Source: DATGPD01 sp041398565
GTDB taxonomy: Bacteria > Planctomycetota > UBA1135 > UBA2386
Assembly (NCBI GenBank): GCA_041398565.1
Contig: JAWKUN010000005.1
Location: 992,001-1,056,000 of the forward strand
Direction of reading: 5' to 3'
DNA length: 64,000 nt
Of the stretch, positions 43,483 to 52,064 are shown piece after piece (the stretch's first letter is position 1; the number at the start of each line of letters is the position of its first letter). A program made the translations under genes and the position numbers. The notes beneath the pieces are model-generated. The model had not been told where the DNA came from. It saw only the letters and a program-made list of their open reading frames with translations, and did no database searches.

Positions 43483-44828
43483 GGCTGGCGGCGGTCCTCC
43501 CCGCGGCCGGGCAGGGGCGTCGCCTCGGCGAGGACAAGGCGCTGGTCGACCTCGGCGGTGAGCCGGCGATCGCACGGACGGCCGCGGCATGCCGCGCCGG
43601 ATGGGTCGAGCGGATCGTCGTCGTGCGCGCTGCCGGCGCCGCTCCCCTGCCCGACGACCTGCCGATCGAGGTGGTCGAAGTCGCGCCCGGAGCCGAGATG
43701 ATCGACAGCGTGCGCGCAGGCGTGCGCGCGCTCGACCACTACGACGCGCTGGTGCTGTGGCCGGTCGATCACGCGATGGCGTGCGGTGACACTCTGCGTG
43801 CGCTGGTTCGCCATGCGCGCGCGGCGGCGGCGCCAGCCGTCACCCTGCCCCTGTTCGACGGTCGGCCCGGGCACCCGATCCTGTTGCCCGCGGGCCGGGT
43901 GGCGGCGATCCTCGACCCGGCCCACGCGACCATGCGCGACGTCGTGCGCAGCGGTCCGGTCGACGCGGTGCCGGTGCGCGATCCCTGGATCTTGCGCGAT
44001 CTCGACACACCCGACGACTTGTCGGCCGCGCGCGAACGGTTGCGCGATCTCGGCCGCACGACGGTCGAGGTGATGCGCAACCACCGTAGCCGGCGCGCCT
44101 ACCGCCCCGATCCGATCCCGATGGAACGGCTGTCGGCGCTGGTCGACGCCGCGCGGCACGCCTCGACGTCGAGCTTCATCCAGGCCTACGCCGTGGTCGC
44201 GGTGACCGACATCGCGCGCAAGACCGAGGCGGCGCGTCTGTGCGCCGATCAGGATCACATCCGTCAGGCGCCGGTGTTCCTGGCGATCTGCGCCGACCTG
44301 CACAAGATCGAGCGAGCGTGTGCTCGCCACGGACTGACCTTCGATCCGCTGGGCACCGAGGGGTTCTTGCAGGCGACGGTCGACGCCGCGCTCCTGGGTC
44401 AGAACTTGCTGCTCGCGGCGGAGGCCGAGGGTCTCGGCGGCTGCATGATCGGGGCTGCGCGCAACCATCCGATCGAGTTGGGCCGGCTGCTCGAACTCCC
44501 GGCGCACGCCTTCGTGGTGTTCGGCATGACCCTCGGGGTCCCCGGCGATGACCCTATCCCTCGCGGCCGTATGCCGTTGGACGGGGTCTTGTTCCACGAG
44601 CGCTACGATGACAGCGTGCTCGACGCCGTGCTGGACGGCGCCGACGTCGGTGTCCGGGCGTGGGCAGTGGCCTGCAATCAGCACGGAGGCCTGGCGGGAA
44701 AGCCGGTGGACGTCCGCCGCGCCTGGAGCGACCGGGTCGCCGCGCAATGGTCGAAGGAAAAGGCGCGGCCCACGCCCAGGCAGCAGCTGCGCGCGCACCT
44801 GGAGGAACTCGGACTGCGACTGCTGTAG
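43446..44828 (+). CDS. Fusion of MobA/MocA-like nucleotidyltransferase and NfsA-like nitroreductase
   Basis: A 460-residue two-domain protein. Residues 13-200 match MobA/MocA-like NTP transferases: LPAAGQGRRLGEDKAL (18-33), a metal-binding Asp in LWPVDHA and the closing DLDTPDDL. Residues about 205-460 match NfsA/FRP-type nitroreductases, FMN enzymes, with VEVMRNHRSRRAYRPDPIP, AEGLGGCMIGAARNHP and VFGMTLGVPGDDP. MocA makes molybdopterin cytosine dinucleotide; NfsA-type enzymes use NADPH. This join is unusual. The ATG 43446 lies inside the flavin reductase gene. An alternative reading is an FAD- or FMN-transferring modifier plus oxidoreductase. Substrates are unknown. Confidence 0.75.
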   Translation: MGPPAQERPRLLRLAAVLPAAGQGRRLGEDKALVDLGGEPAIARTAAACRAGWVERIVVVRAAGAAPLPDDLPIEVVEVAPGAEMIDSVRAGVRALDHYDALVLWPVDHAMACGDTLRALVRHARAAAAPAVTLPLFDGRPGHPILLPAGRVAAILDPAHATMRDVVRSGPVDAVPVRDPWILRDLDTPDDLSAARERLRDLGRTTVEVMRNHRSRRAYRPDPIPMERLSALVDAARHASTSSFIQAYAVVAVTDIARKTEAARLCADQDHIRQAPVFLAICADLHKIERACARHGLTFDPLGTEGFLQATVDAALLGQNLLLAAEAEGLGGCMIGAARNHPIELGRLLELPAHAFVVFGMTLGVPGDDPIPRGRMPLDGVLFHERYDDSVLDAVLDGADVGVRAWAVACNQHGGLAGKPVDVRRAWSDRVAAQWSKEKARPTPRQQLRAHLEELGLRLL

Positions 44829-44909
44829 CGTGCCTCGACATGGCTCAAGTCGGAGCCAGGCCGCGACCGATGGCCATGGCAGCGGATGTTCAGCACCCCG
44901 AAGCTCCCC

Positions 44910-45686
44910 ATGCGTAGCCCACGCCCCCTCGCCGTGCTCCTCGTCGCCGTCATGCTGTGCGCCTGCACGTCGGTGCGGGCCAGGGCGTACGCGGGGATCA
45001 CCCAGACGACCCTGCAAGGCGACATGGCGCTCGACAACGCGGCGGGCAACCTGAACCTGGGCACCAACCGCGTCGATGTCGGTGACGAGGCCGGCCTCGA
45101 CGACCGCGAGTTGTCGCCCTACCTACGCGCCGAGCTGGGGTTGCCCATCGGCGGCGTGACCATCTCGGGTTTCGATTACAGCCAGACCGGCTCGGGAACA
45201 CTCGCCGCCAACCACCAGTTCGGCGACATCCCCGGCGGCAACCCTGTCACTTCGCACTTGTCGTTCACCAACGTCAAGGCCGCGGCCCACTTCGATCTGC
45301 TGAACCTGGGCGTCGTGCGCGTGTCGCCGGGACTGGGAGTCGACTTCGTCGACTTCGACATCGAAGTGGCCGACGCGACGACGCTCGGCTTCGAGCGCGT
45401 CGACAACGAGGTGTTCGTACCGATGGTGTTCGTGCAAGCCGAGGCCAATGCGGGGATCGTCGCGGCCACGCTCGACGTCGGCTACATGCAGGCCAGTCTG
45501 CACGACGCCAGGGGACAGTTCCTCGACGTCGAGGCGCTGGTCCGGGTCAACCCCCTGCCTCTGTTCGAGATCTTCGCCGGCTACCGACTCATCAGCCTGG
45601 ACGCACGAGGCGTCGCGGACGAGCGGCGCTACGACGCCGACCTCCGTCTGCACGGCTGGATGCTCGGCGGCGGCATCACTTTCTGA
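44910..45686 (+). CDS. Putative outer-membrane beta-barrel lipoprotein, copy 1
   Basis: A 258-residue secreted protein from ATG 44910 (an ATG at 44886 adds eight residues). The signal peptide ends in the lipobox-like AVMLCAC. The mature part has alternating strands and turns (for example GVVRVSPGLGVDFVDFDIEV) and ends with a Phe, as outer-membrane barrels often do. The C-terminal third (LDVEALVRVNPLPLFEIFAGYR) is clearly similar to the next gene, so the two are tandem paralogues. No known family is recognised. Confidence 0.6.
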   Translation: MRSPRPLAVLLVAVMLCACTSVRARAYAGITQTTLQGDMALDNAAGNLNLGTNRVDVGDEAGLDDRELSPYLRAELGLPIGGVTISGFDYSQTGSGTLAANHQFGDIPGGNPVTSHLSFTNVKAAAHFDLLNLGVVRVSPGLGVDFVDFDIEVADATTLGFERVDNEVFVPMVFVQAEANAGIVAATLDVGYMQASLHDARGQFLDVEALVRVNPLPLFEIFAGYRLISLDARGVADERRYDADLRLHGWMLGGGITF

Positions 45687-45710
45687 CGCACTCACAAGGG
45701 AGAGCTCGCC

Positions 45711-46508
45711 GTGAGAGTCATCGCATGCGCCGTGACGATCGTCCTTCTCAGCACGCTGTCGTCGTGCACCACCGTCGCTGTCGACGCGGGCTACATCAAC
45801 CTGCAGCTCGGCGGTGACATCGGCTTCGCCACCGGGGTGCAGAACGTGACCGGTCAGGCGAGTGTCGACGACGGCCTCGGTCAGGGCGACCGGGTCGGCG
45901 CTCCGTACGGTCGTGTGGAGCTGGTCAACGACAGCGGCTTCTTCGGTGCCGGCTTGTTCGCATCCGGCTTCGCCTACGACAACCAGGGCACGGGGACTCT
46001 GACAGCGAGCTACGGCAACATCGTCGCCGGTACGGCGGTGAAGTCCGACTTCAGCCTGGTCAACGCCAAGGTCGGCATGTTCTTGCACTTCGACATCGCC
46101 GACCTGGTGTTCATCCGGCCTGGCATCGCCGCCGACATGTTCCTTCCCGACTTGACCGTCGAGACCACGCAGATCACGCCGACGCAGTCGGAGAAGATCG
46201 ACGACCCGCTCGGCGTGCCGTTGCCCTACGTCCAGGTCGGTGTCGACACCGGGATCGTCTCGGCCTTCGTCGAGGTCGGCTATCTGCCGCTCGACACCAG
46301 CAAACTGAACGTCGGCAACGACTACGACGTCGACAGCAAGACGCTCGATGTCGAGGCGATGGTGCGCGTGCGCCCGAGCTCGTTCTTCGAGATCTTCGCC
46401 GGCTACAGGCTGTTCAAGCTGCAGGTCCAGGGCCGCCTGCAGCAAGACAGCGTCGACATCGACATCGACCTGACCGGGTTCATGGTCGGCGGCGGCTTCT
46501 ACTGGTGA
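45711..46508 (+). CDS. Putative outer-membrane beta-barrel lipoprotein, copy 2
   Basis: A 265-residue paralogue of the preceding gene, 24 bp downstream. The GTG start at 45711 follows AAGGGAGAGCTCGCC, a good Shine-Dalgarno. The signal peptide ends with a lipobox (LSTLSSC). The barrel-like body shares the order of blocks with copy 1 (FSLVNAKVGMFLHFDI, TGIVSAFVEVGYLP, VEAMVRVRPSSFFEIFAGYR) and ends in FYW. Gene duplication within an operon is the likely origin. Function is unknown. Confidence 0.62.
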   Translation: MRVIACAVTIVLLSTLSSCTTVAVDAGYINLQLGGDIGFATGVQNVTGQASVDDGLGQGDRVGAPYGRVELVNDSGFFGAGLFASGFAYDNQGTGTLTASYGNIVAGTAVKSDFSLVNAKVGMFLHFDIADLVFIRPGIAADMFLPDLTVETTQITPTQSEKIDDPLGVPLPYVQVGVDTGIVSAFVEVGYLPLDTSKLNVGNDYDVDSKTLDVEAMVRVRPSSFFEIFAGYRLFKLQVQGRLQQDSVDIDIDLTGFMVGGGFYW

Positions 46509-46548
46509 TCGATCCTGCCGCTCGGCGCAGACCACCCGGCGAGGACGG

Positions 46549-47487
46549 TCACCGGCTCAGTGCGTCGAGCGGAAGTCGGTCGAGCCAGGCCAGGCGGTGG
46601 TGGTCCTTGGCCAGGACGCAGACCGGAGCGGCGAGCGGGTAGCGGCCGGCGACGAACTCCGTCGCCGAGGGCGTGACGGAGTCGACGGTGAGGACGCGCA
46701 CCGCCAGGCCGCAGCGCAGAGCCGCCGCGAGGCTGCACAGGCCGAGGGCGGTCTCGTGCTCGGCGACGTAGCGGCACACGTCGGCGTCGGTCGGCAAGCG
46801 TAGGCCCGCGGTCGCCATGCGCTCGCCCATGAGGACTTGGCTCGAGGCCTGGTCGGTGAACGCGTCCTCGGCGACGGCCACCACCTCGATCGGCTCCGGA
46901 CGGTCGGCACCGAGGTGCGACCAGAGCGTGGCGTGGCCGGTCGCCGCGCTCCGCAGCGCGTGGCCGGACAGGTCGCGCAGGCTGCGACTCTCGTGTACGA
47001 CCGCTACCAGCACGTGGTAGCCGAGCACGCGCCGTTCCAGGCCGTGCATGTTCTCTTCGTGCGCGTTGCAGCCGGCCACGAGCCCGAGGTCGTCGCCGCC
47101 GCGCGCGATACGGCCGCGCACGCCGCGGTCCGACTCCACCATGGTGCGCAGGTGGCTGCCGTCGGTCTCCAGCAGGGCGCGTACCTCGTGACCGAGGAGA
47201 CGCATCGCGCCTGGCGACCAGCAGAGGCGGATCTCGCTCGGTGTCTCCACGGGCCCGGGGAAGGCCCGAGCGCGCGGCTGCTCGCCGGCTGGCAAGGCTG
47301 GCACCGGGTCGGCCGGAATCGGGTGGGACCGCGCCTCCAGCGTGGCGGCGCGATGCGTCGTCGCCGAAGACTCTGCCGGGGCGATCGGTGTCGATGAGCC
47401 GCGAGGCGCCGGTGCGCCGATCAAGGCCAGACCTCCCCCGACCAGGGCCGCGACCAACCCACACACCAATCGTTCCCGTTGCTGCAT
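46549..47487 (-). CDS. PstS-like periplasmic substrate-binding protein
   Basis: A 312-residue secreted protein: signal-like N-terminus (VCGLVAALVGGGLALIG), a proline-rich linker to about residue 85, then a periplasmic-binding-protein fold. Late blocks, VAEHETALGLCSLAAAL and VDSVTPSATEFVAGRYPLAAPVCVLAK, match the C-terminal part of PstS/PBP-like phosphate-binding proteins. Phosphate contacts (SGS-type motif) are not obvious near the start, so the ligand may differ. No pst transport genes are nearby. It converges with the barrel genes. Confidence 0.55.
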   Translation of the reverse strand: MQQRERLVCGLVAALVGGGLALIGAPAPRGSSTPIAPAESSATTHRAATLEARSHPIPADPVPALPAGEQPRARAFPGPVETPSEIRLCWSPGAMRLLGHEVRALLETDGSHLRTMVESDRGVRGRIARGGDDLGLVAGCNAHEENMHGLERRVLGYHVLVAVVHESRSLRDLSGHALRSAATGHATLWSHLGADRPEPIEVVAVAEDAFTDQASSQVLMGERMATAGLRLPTDADVCRYVAEHETALGLCSLAAALRCGLAVRVLTVDSVTPSATEFVAGRYPLAAPVCVLAKDHHRLAWLDRLPLDALSR

Positions 47488-47683
47488 GCGAACGCTCCGC
47501 CGCAGCCGTGGAAGGCAGCTGCCGGCATTCGCAACATCGACCGCCCGATGTCCCTCCGTTCATGCCACGCATGGCACCGCGCGGGCGCGCCGCGGCGGAC
47601 GAGGCGCCCGCAGGCGATCGCGCGCTGGCAGGGGCGCAAGGCGTCGGCGGCGGGAGGCCTCGAAGCGAGACTTCTGCGCGCGG

Positions 47684-48793
47684 CTACCAGCCGAGCCGGA
47701 AGACGACGCCTTCGCCCGGCCGGACGAAGCCGGTGCGGCCCGTCGCCAGGTTGTTGGCCGCGGACACGATCGACATGGGCACCTGGTAGCCGCCCACGGT
47801 CGGCCCGAAGGTGAAGGAGAGCCCGTCACTGGTGGCGAGGTTCACCGCCGGGTTGACCCGGTCGTCGCGCAGGACCCACTGACCGTAGAGCGTCGCGCTG
47901 GTGAGCGCGGGCTCGGCCGGCACGGGCACACGCATGCTGGCGAGGCCGGCGATGTTGGTGAGGGTAGGCAGAGGCACCACGAGGTCGGTGTAGATCGAGC
48001 AGGTCGGCAGCTGCAGGAAGGTCAACGGCAGCGGCAGCGGCAGGCCGCCCCACGTTGTCGTGTTCGTGCCGAGGTAGGCCACGGCCGCCGACGAGGGCTT
48101 GCCGCCGAACAGGTAGAACTCGAGGTCGCCGGCTCCCGGATTGGGTGCCACGCCCTCGCAACGATTCTCCCCAGCCGGGCAGCCGACCGCGTTCTGGCTG
48201 ATGCGCGCGACTTGGCCGACCGTGGCCGTCGACACCACGGCGTCGACCAGGTAGGCGTAGTTCGCCGCCGCGGTTTCGTAGGCGAGGTTGGCGATGCCGA
48301 GCGAACCGCCCCCGTAGACGAACGGCCGATCCAGCACGAAGGCGAGGTCGAAGGGTGCGGTCGGCCCGGTGCCGCGCGGCAGGTCGGGGAAGTTGATGAA
48401 CGTCGGGGTCATGACGTTCGTCCACGTCGTGCGCTGGATGTTGTTCGGCGGGCTGAGCACCGGCCCGACGTAGTTCTGCATCCAGATCTCCCAGATGGCC
48501 GGGGCTGGCCCCGAGCGGCCCGTGCGCTGCATCGTCGCCAGTGCCGCCGTCGAGTCGAAGTCGCGCCGGTAGGCGATCTGGTTGAGCAGTGCGCCGTTGG
48601 GGACTCCGCCGAGCAGCGTCCCGTCGACGTACTGCATGTGGGTGATCTGGTCGTATCCGAACGGCTCCTGCTCGAGGCTGTTGCCGTCGACGCTGGCGTT
48701 GGCGGTCGGGACGACGACGGAGGTCTGCGCTGGCGCCACGGGCAGGGCGCACAGGCTCGAGACGGCGAGACCGAGCGACGTGAGACGATTCAT
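47684..48793 (-). CDS. Secreted protein of unknown function
   Basis: A 369-residue protein with a classical signal peptide (LTSLGLAVSSLCALPVAPAQ). The start ATG 48793 is preceded by CTGGAG as ribosome binding site. The body has short repeated strand-like elements, two probable disulfide cysteines near CPAGENRCEG and a block with GLPLPLPLTFLQLPTCSIYTDLVVPL. I recognise no catalytic motif. Similar composition is seen in large families of exported proteins in marine Planctomycetota, which is a recollection, not a proof. It is divergent from pdxR across the double-palindrome operator. Confidence 0.55.
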   Translation of the reverse strand: MNRLTSLGLAVSSLCALPVAPAQTSVVVPTANASVDGNSLEQEPFGYDQITHMQYVDGTLLGGVPNGALLNQIAYRRDFDSTAALATMQRTGRSGPAPAIWEIWMQNYVGPVLSPPNNIQRTTWTNVMTPTFINFPDLPRGTGPTAPFDLAFVLDRPFVYGGGSLGIANLAYETAAANYAYLVDAVVSTATVGQVARISQNAVGCPAGENRCEGVAPNPGAGDLEFYLFGGKPSSAAVAYLGTNTTTWGGLPLPLPLTFLQLPTCSIYTDLVVPLPTLTNIAGLASMRVPVPAEPALTSATLYGQWVLRDDRVNPAVNLATSDGLSFTFGPTVGGYQVPMSIVSAANNLATGRTGFVRPGEGVVFRLGW

Positions 48794-48982
48794 GAGGGTC
48801 TCCAGAGGGAGGGCCGGCGCTGCGCCGCCGAGCCTCTCGGCGGGCGGGCACCGGCTGCGAGGATCACGGTAGCGGTGGGTGCGGGAGCCGGAAGCCGGCG
48901 ACGGGTCAAGGTTGGTAATCGATCTGTACCGATCGTGCGACGAGCCGGAGTCGGGGGCGGGGCGGGCCGGTTGGCCGGGGAC

Positions 48983-49009
48983 TTGTCTCAGACAATTTGT
49001 CCCGGACAA
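48983..49009. promoter_or_regulatory. Two tandem 13-bp palindromes, probable PdxR operator
   Basis: TTGTCTCAGACAA (48983-48995) and TTGTCCCGGACAA (48997-49009) are each perfect inverted repeats around a central C, spaced 14 bp start to start. The last one ends seven bases before the pdxR ATG at 49017. Position in front of a regulator-led operon and the doubled dyad are typical of an autoregulatory operator. It also lies between divergent genes and could act on the secreted-protein gene. Confidence 0.65.
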
Positions 49010-49016
49010 TGCCCGG

Positions 49017-50471
49017 ATGCCTCCACCCTCCCGCGAGCCAGCGAGCGATGCGCAGATCGCGGCGCACTTCGCCGCAGCGATCGCCGGCGGTCGACTCGCG
49101 GCCGGCCATCGCCTGCCGACGGTGCGGGCCCTGGCCGCCGAATGGGGCGTGCCCCGAGCCGTGGCGCACGCCGCCTACCGGCGTCTGCAGGCGAGCGGGC
49201 TCGTCGTCGCCACCGTGGGGCGGGGGACGATCGTCGCGGCGCGCGGTGCCCGCGAAGACGAACCACTCGCGCGGGCTGCCCGCGCAGCCTTGCGGGCGTG
49301 CAGCGAGGCCGCGTCGGTCACGGTCGACGGCGTGCCGCAGGTCGCCGACTTCGCGCAGTTCCTGCCCGATTCGTCCGGCTTCGCGGTCGACGAGTTCCGA
49401 GCGTCGCTGGAGCGCGTGCTGCGCGACCGCGGCCACGAGCTGCTCGGCTACGGCAACCCGACGGGCGACGGGGAGCTGCGACGCTGCCTCGTCGAGTGGG
49501 CACACGCGAGCGATCCGCGTGCGCGTCCGACCGACGTGCTCGTCACCAGCGGTGCGCAGCAAGGCATCGACCTGGTGTTGCGCACGTTCACGGACCCTGG
49601 CGACGCGGTGGTCGTGCCGGTGCCGTGCTACCACCACCTGTTCGGCCTGCTCGCGAGCCACGGGCTCGAGGTGCTGCCGGTGCCCTGGACCCACGCGGGG
49701 ATCGACCGCGAGGCCTTGCACCGCGCCGTGCGTTCGCCGCGTGCCCGGCTGCTGTACGTGATGCCCACCTTCCAGAACCCGACGGGTCGCACGCTCGATG
49801 CCGAACAGCGCCAGCAGCTCCTGGCAGCGGTCGCGCCCACGCGCCTGCCGATCCTCGAGGACGACTGCGCCAGCGAGCTGCGCTTCGCCGGCGAGGCGCA
49901 GCCGTCGCTGCGCAGCCTCGACCCGCGCGGTCTCACCGTCACCGTGCGGAGCTTCAGCAAAGAGCTGTTCCCCGGGGTACGGATCGGCTGGCTCTTGGCG
50001 AGTGCCGGCGTACTGCCGGCGATGACGGCGCTCAAGCGCTACTGCGATCTCGAGACGACGCCACTGCTGCAGGCGGCGCTGGTCGATTTCATCGAACGAG
50101 GTCGCCTCGAGTGTCACCTCGACGCGCTCCGGCAGGCCTTGCGGCAGCGTCACGCCGCCGCCCGCGCGGCTCTGGCGCGCAGCTTCGCCGATGCGGCACG
50201 CTGGACCGAGCCCGAGGGCGGTTTCGCCCTGTGGCTCGACCTACTCGGTGTCGACGGCGACGCCCTGGCTGCGGTCTGTGCGACCCGGGGCGTGCTCGTG
50301 ACCTCCGGCGCGACGTTCGATCCCGAGCACCGAGCCAGCAGCGCGGTGCGCCTGTCGCTGTCGCGGGTCGAGCCGACGCAGATCGATGCCGGCATCGACG
50401 TGATCGCCCGGTGCGCGGGCATCGTCAAGCACAGCCCCGCCGCGGCCACCCGCCAACCCCTTCTTCTTTGA
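49017..50471 (+). CDS. pdxR: PdxR-like MocR-type regulator (GntR HTH fused to aminotransferase)
   Basis: A 484-residue MocR-family transcription factor. The N-terminal GntR winged helix contains AGHRLPTVRALAAEWGVPRAVAHAAYRRL (about residues 25-55). The rest is a fold-type-I aminotransferase domain with the LVTSGAQQGIDLVLR start, PTFQNPTGR and the PLP Lys in RSFSKELFPGVRIGWLL. In PdxR this domain senses pyridoxal phosphate. The genes pdxS and pdxT follow directly, 19 bp downstream, which supports PdxR. ATG 49017 is chosen because an upstream start would put the double palindrome inside the coding region. Confidence 0.85.
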   Translation: MPPPSREPASDAQIAAHFAAAIAGGRLAAGHRLPTVRALAAEWGVPRAVAHAAYRRLQASGLVVATVGRGTIVAARGAREDEPLARAARAALRACSEAASVTVDGVPQVADFAQFLPDSSGFAVDEFRASLERVLRDRGHELLGYGNPTGDGELRRCLVEWAHASDPRARPTDVLVTSGAQQGIDLVLRTFTDPGDAVVVPVPCYHHLFGLLASHGLEVLPVPWTHAGIDREALHRAVRSPRARLLYVMPTFQNPTGRTLDAEQRQQLLAAVAPTRLPILEDDCASELRFAGEAQPSLRSLDPRGLTVTVRSFSKELFPGVRIGWLLASAGVLPAMTALKRYCDLETTPLLQAALVDFIERGRLECHLDALRQALRQRHAAARAALARSFADAARWTEPEGGFALWLDLLGVDGDALAAVCATRGVLVTSGATFDPEHRASSAVRLSLSRVEPTQIDAGIDVIARCAGIVKHSPAAATRQPLLL

Positions 50472-50490
50472 CCTCAGCCCCCAGCCGACC

Positions 50491-51393
50491 ATGAACCGTC
50501 CCATTCCAGGTTTCTCCAGCGAAGAAGTCCGCACCAAGATCGGGTTCTGCGAGCAGCTCAAGGGCGGCGTCATCATGGACGTCGTCGACGCCGAGCAGGC
50601 GAAGATCGCGGAGGCCGCCGGCGCCGTGGCGGTGATGGCGCTCGAGCGCGTGCCCGCCGACATCCGACGCGACGGCGGCGTCGCGCGAGCCTCCGACCCG
50701 CGCATGATCAAGGCGATCCAGGCCGCGGTGTCCATTCCGGTGATGGCCAAGGTGCGCATCGGCCACTTCGTCGAGGCGCAGGTGCTCGAGGCGCTCGAGG
50801 TCGACTGCATCGACGAGAGCGAGGTGCTGACGCCGGCCGACGAGGAGTTCCACGTCGACAAGCGGCGCTTCAAGTCGCCGTTCGTGTGCGGGTGCCGCGA
50901 CCTCGGCGAGGCGCTGCGGCGCATCCACGAGGGTGCCGCCATGATCCGCACCAAGGGCGAGGCCGGCACCGGTAACGTCGTGGAGGCGGTCCGCCACATG
51001 CGCGCCGTCGTCTCCGGCATCCACGCGTTGCGCGGACTCGGCGAGCGCGAGCTGGCCAAGAAGGCGATCGAGTACCGCGTGCCGCTGGAGCTGCTCGCCT
51101 GGGTGGCCGAGGCGCAGCGCCTGCCGGTGCCCAACTTCTCCGCCGGTGGCGTCGCCACACCGGCGGACGCGGCCCTGATGATGCAGCTCGGCGCCGAGGC
51201 GGTGTTCGTCGGCTCGGGGATCTTCAAGTCCGCCGACCCCGAGCAACGCGCCCGGGCCGTGGTGCGCGCCGTTGCCAACTTCGAGGACCCCAAGATCATC
51301 GCCGAAGCGAGCGAGGGCCTGGGACAGCCCATGCGCGGCCTCGACGTCGCATCGATGCCCGAAGCCGAGCGCCTCGCCTCTCGTGGTTGGTAG
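50491..51393 (+). CDS. pdxS: Pyridoxal 5'-phosphate synthase subunit PdxS
   Basis: Synthase part of the deoxyxylulose-independent vitamin B6 pathway; combines ribose 5-phosphate, glyceraldehyde 3-phosphate and ammonia. The 300-residue barrel is strongly conserved: GGVIMDVVDAEQAKIAEAAG, IPVMAKVRIGHFVEAQ (catalytic Lys), IRTKGEAGTGNVVEAVRH (second Lys) and FSAGGVATPADAALMMQLG. It is between its likely regulator and pdxT, and the three probably form one transcript. Confidence 0.97.
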   Translation: MNRPIPGFSSEEVRTKIGFCEQLKGGVIMDVVDAEQAKIAEAAGAVAVMALERVPADIRRDGGVARASDPRMIKAIQAAVSIPVMAKVRIGHFVEAQVLEALEVDCIDESEVLTPADEEFHVDKRRFKSPFVCGCRDLGEALRRIHEGAAMIRTKGEAGTGNVVEAVRHMRAVVSGIHALRGLGERELAKKAIEYRVPLELLAWVAEAQRLPVPNFSAGGVATPADAALMMQLGAEAVFVGSGIFKSADPEQRARAVVRAVANFEDPKIIAEASEGLGQPMRGLDVASMPEAERLASRGW

Positions 51394-51435
51394 TCGGCCC
51401 GGGCCCGGCTCGGGGAATGCCCCGGGACGAACGCG

Positions 51436-52008
51436 ATGAGGTGCACCGTCGGCGTCCTCGCCCTCCAGGGTGACTTCGCGCGGCACGAAGCCGCGCTGCA
51501 ACACTACGGCTTGACCACGCGCCCAGTGCGGCGTCCCGAGCACCTGCGCGGGCTGTCCGGACTGGTGCTACCGGGCGGAGAGAGCACGACCATGCTCCGC
51601 TTGCTCGGTGTGCAAGGCCTGGAGGCGCCGCTCGTCGACCTCTTGCGGGGCGGCCGCGTGCCCGTGCTGGCCACCTGTGCGGGTCTGATCCTGCTGGCGC
51701 GCGAGGTTCGCGACCCGGCGCAGCGATCGTTCGGCGTGCTCGACATCGTCGTCGCGCGCAACGGCTACGGCCGTCAGATCGCCAGCGGCACCATTTCGCT
51801 CGCGGGCGACTGGCTGCCCGCCGGTACCACCGGCATCTTCATCCGGGCGCCGCGCATCCTCGCGGTGGGTCCGGCGGTCGAGGTCCTGGCGCGGCGCGAC
51901 GGGGATCCGGTGCTGGTGCGTCAGGGCAGGGTGCTCGGTGCATGCTTCCATCCCGAGCTCGAGCCGGAGCATCCGCTGCTCCGAGCCTTCGTCGCTGACC
52001 TGGCCTGA
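51436..52008 (+). CDS. pdxT: Pyridoxal 5'-phosphate synthase glutaminase subunit PdxT
   Basis: Glutamine amidotransferase that feeds ammonia to PdxS. The 190 residues contain LVLPGGESTTMLRLL, the nucleophile Cys in LATCAGLILLA and the His-Glu pair in ACFHPELEPEHPLL, a complete catalytic triad. Gene length and order (pdxS then pdxT, 42 bp apart) match the family. Confidence 0.95.
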   Translation: MRCTVGVLALQGDFARHEAALQHYGLTTRPVRRPEHLRGLSGLVLPGGESTTMLRLLGVQGLEAPLVDLLRGGRVPVLATCAGLILLAREVRDPAQRSFGVLDIVVARNGYGRQIASGTISLAGDWLPAGTTGIFIRAPRILAVGPAVEVLARRDGDPVLVRQGRVLGACFHPELEPEHPLLRAFVADLA

Positions 52009-52064
52009 CGCGACCGCCGCCGCGGCCGTGCAATTCGACGGGCAGGTCGGCATTCTCCGTGCGA

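Noticed and set aside
48879..49016. Upstream start for pdxR adding 46 residues
   Set aside because: It would place both perfect palindromes inside the coding region, and the extra residues show no resemblance to MocR proteins.
50472..50490. Second operator or riboswitch between pdxR and pdxS
   Set aside because: The 19-bp gap contains no dyad or structured element; control most likely acts at the operator before pdxR.
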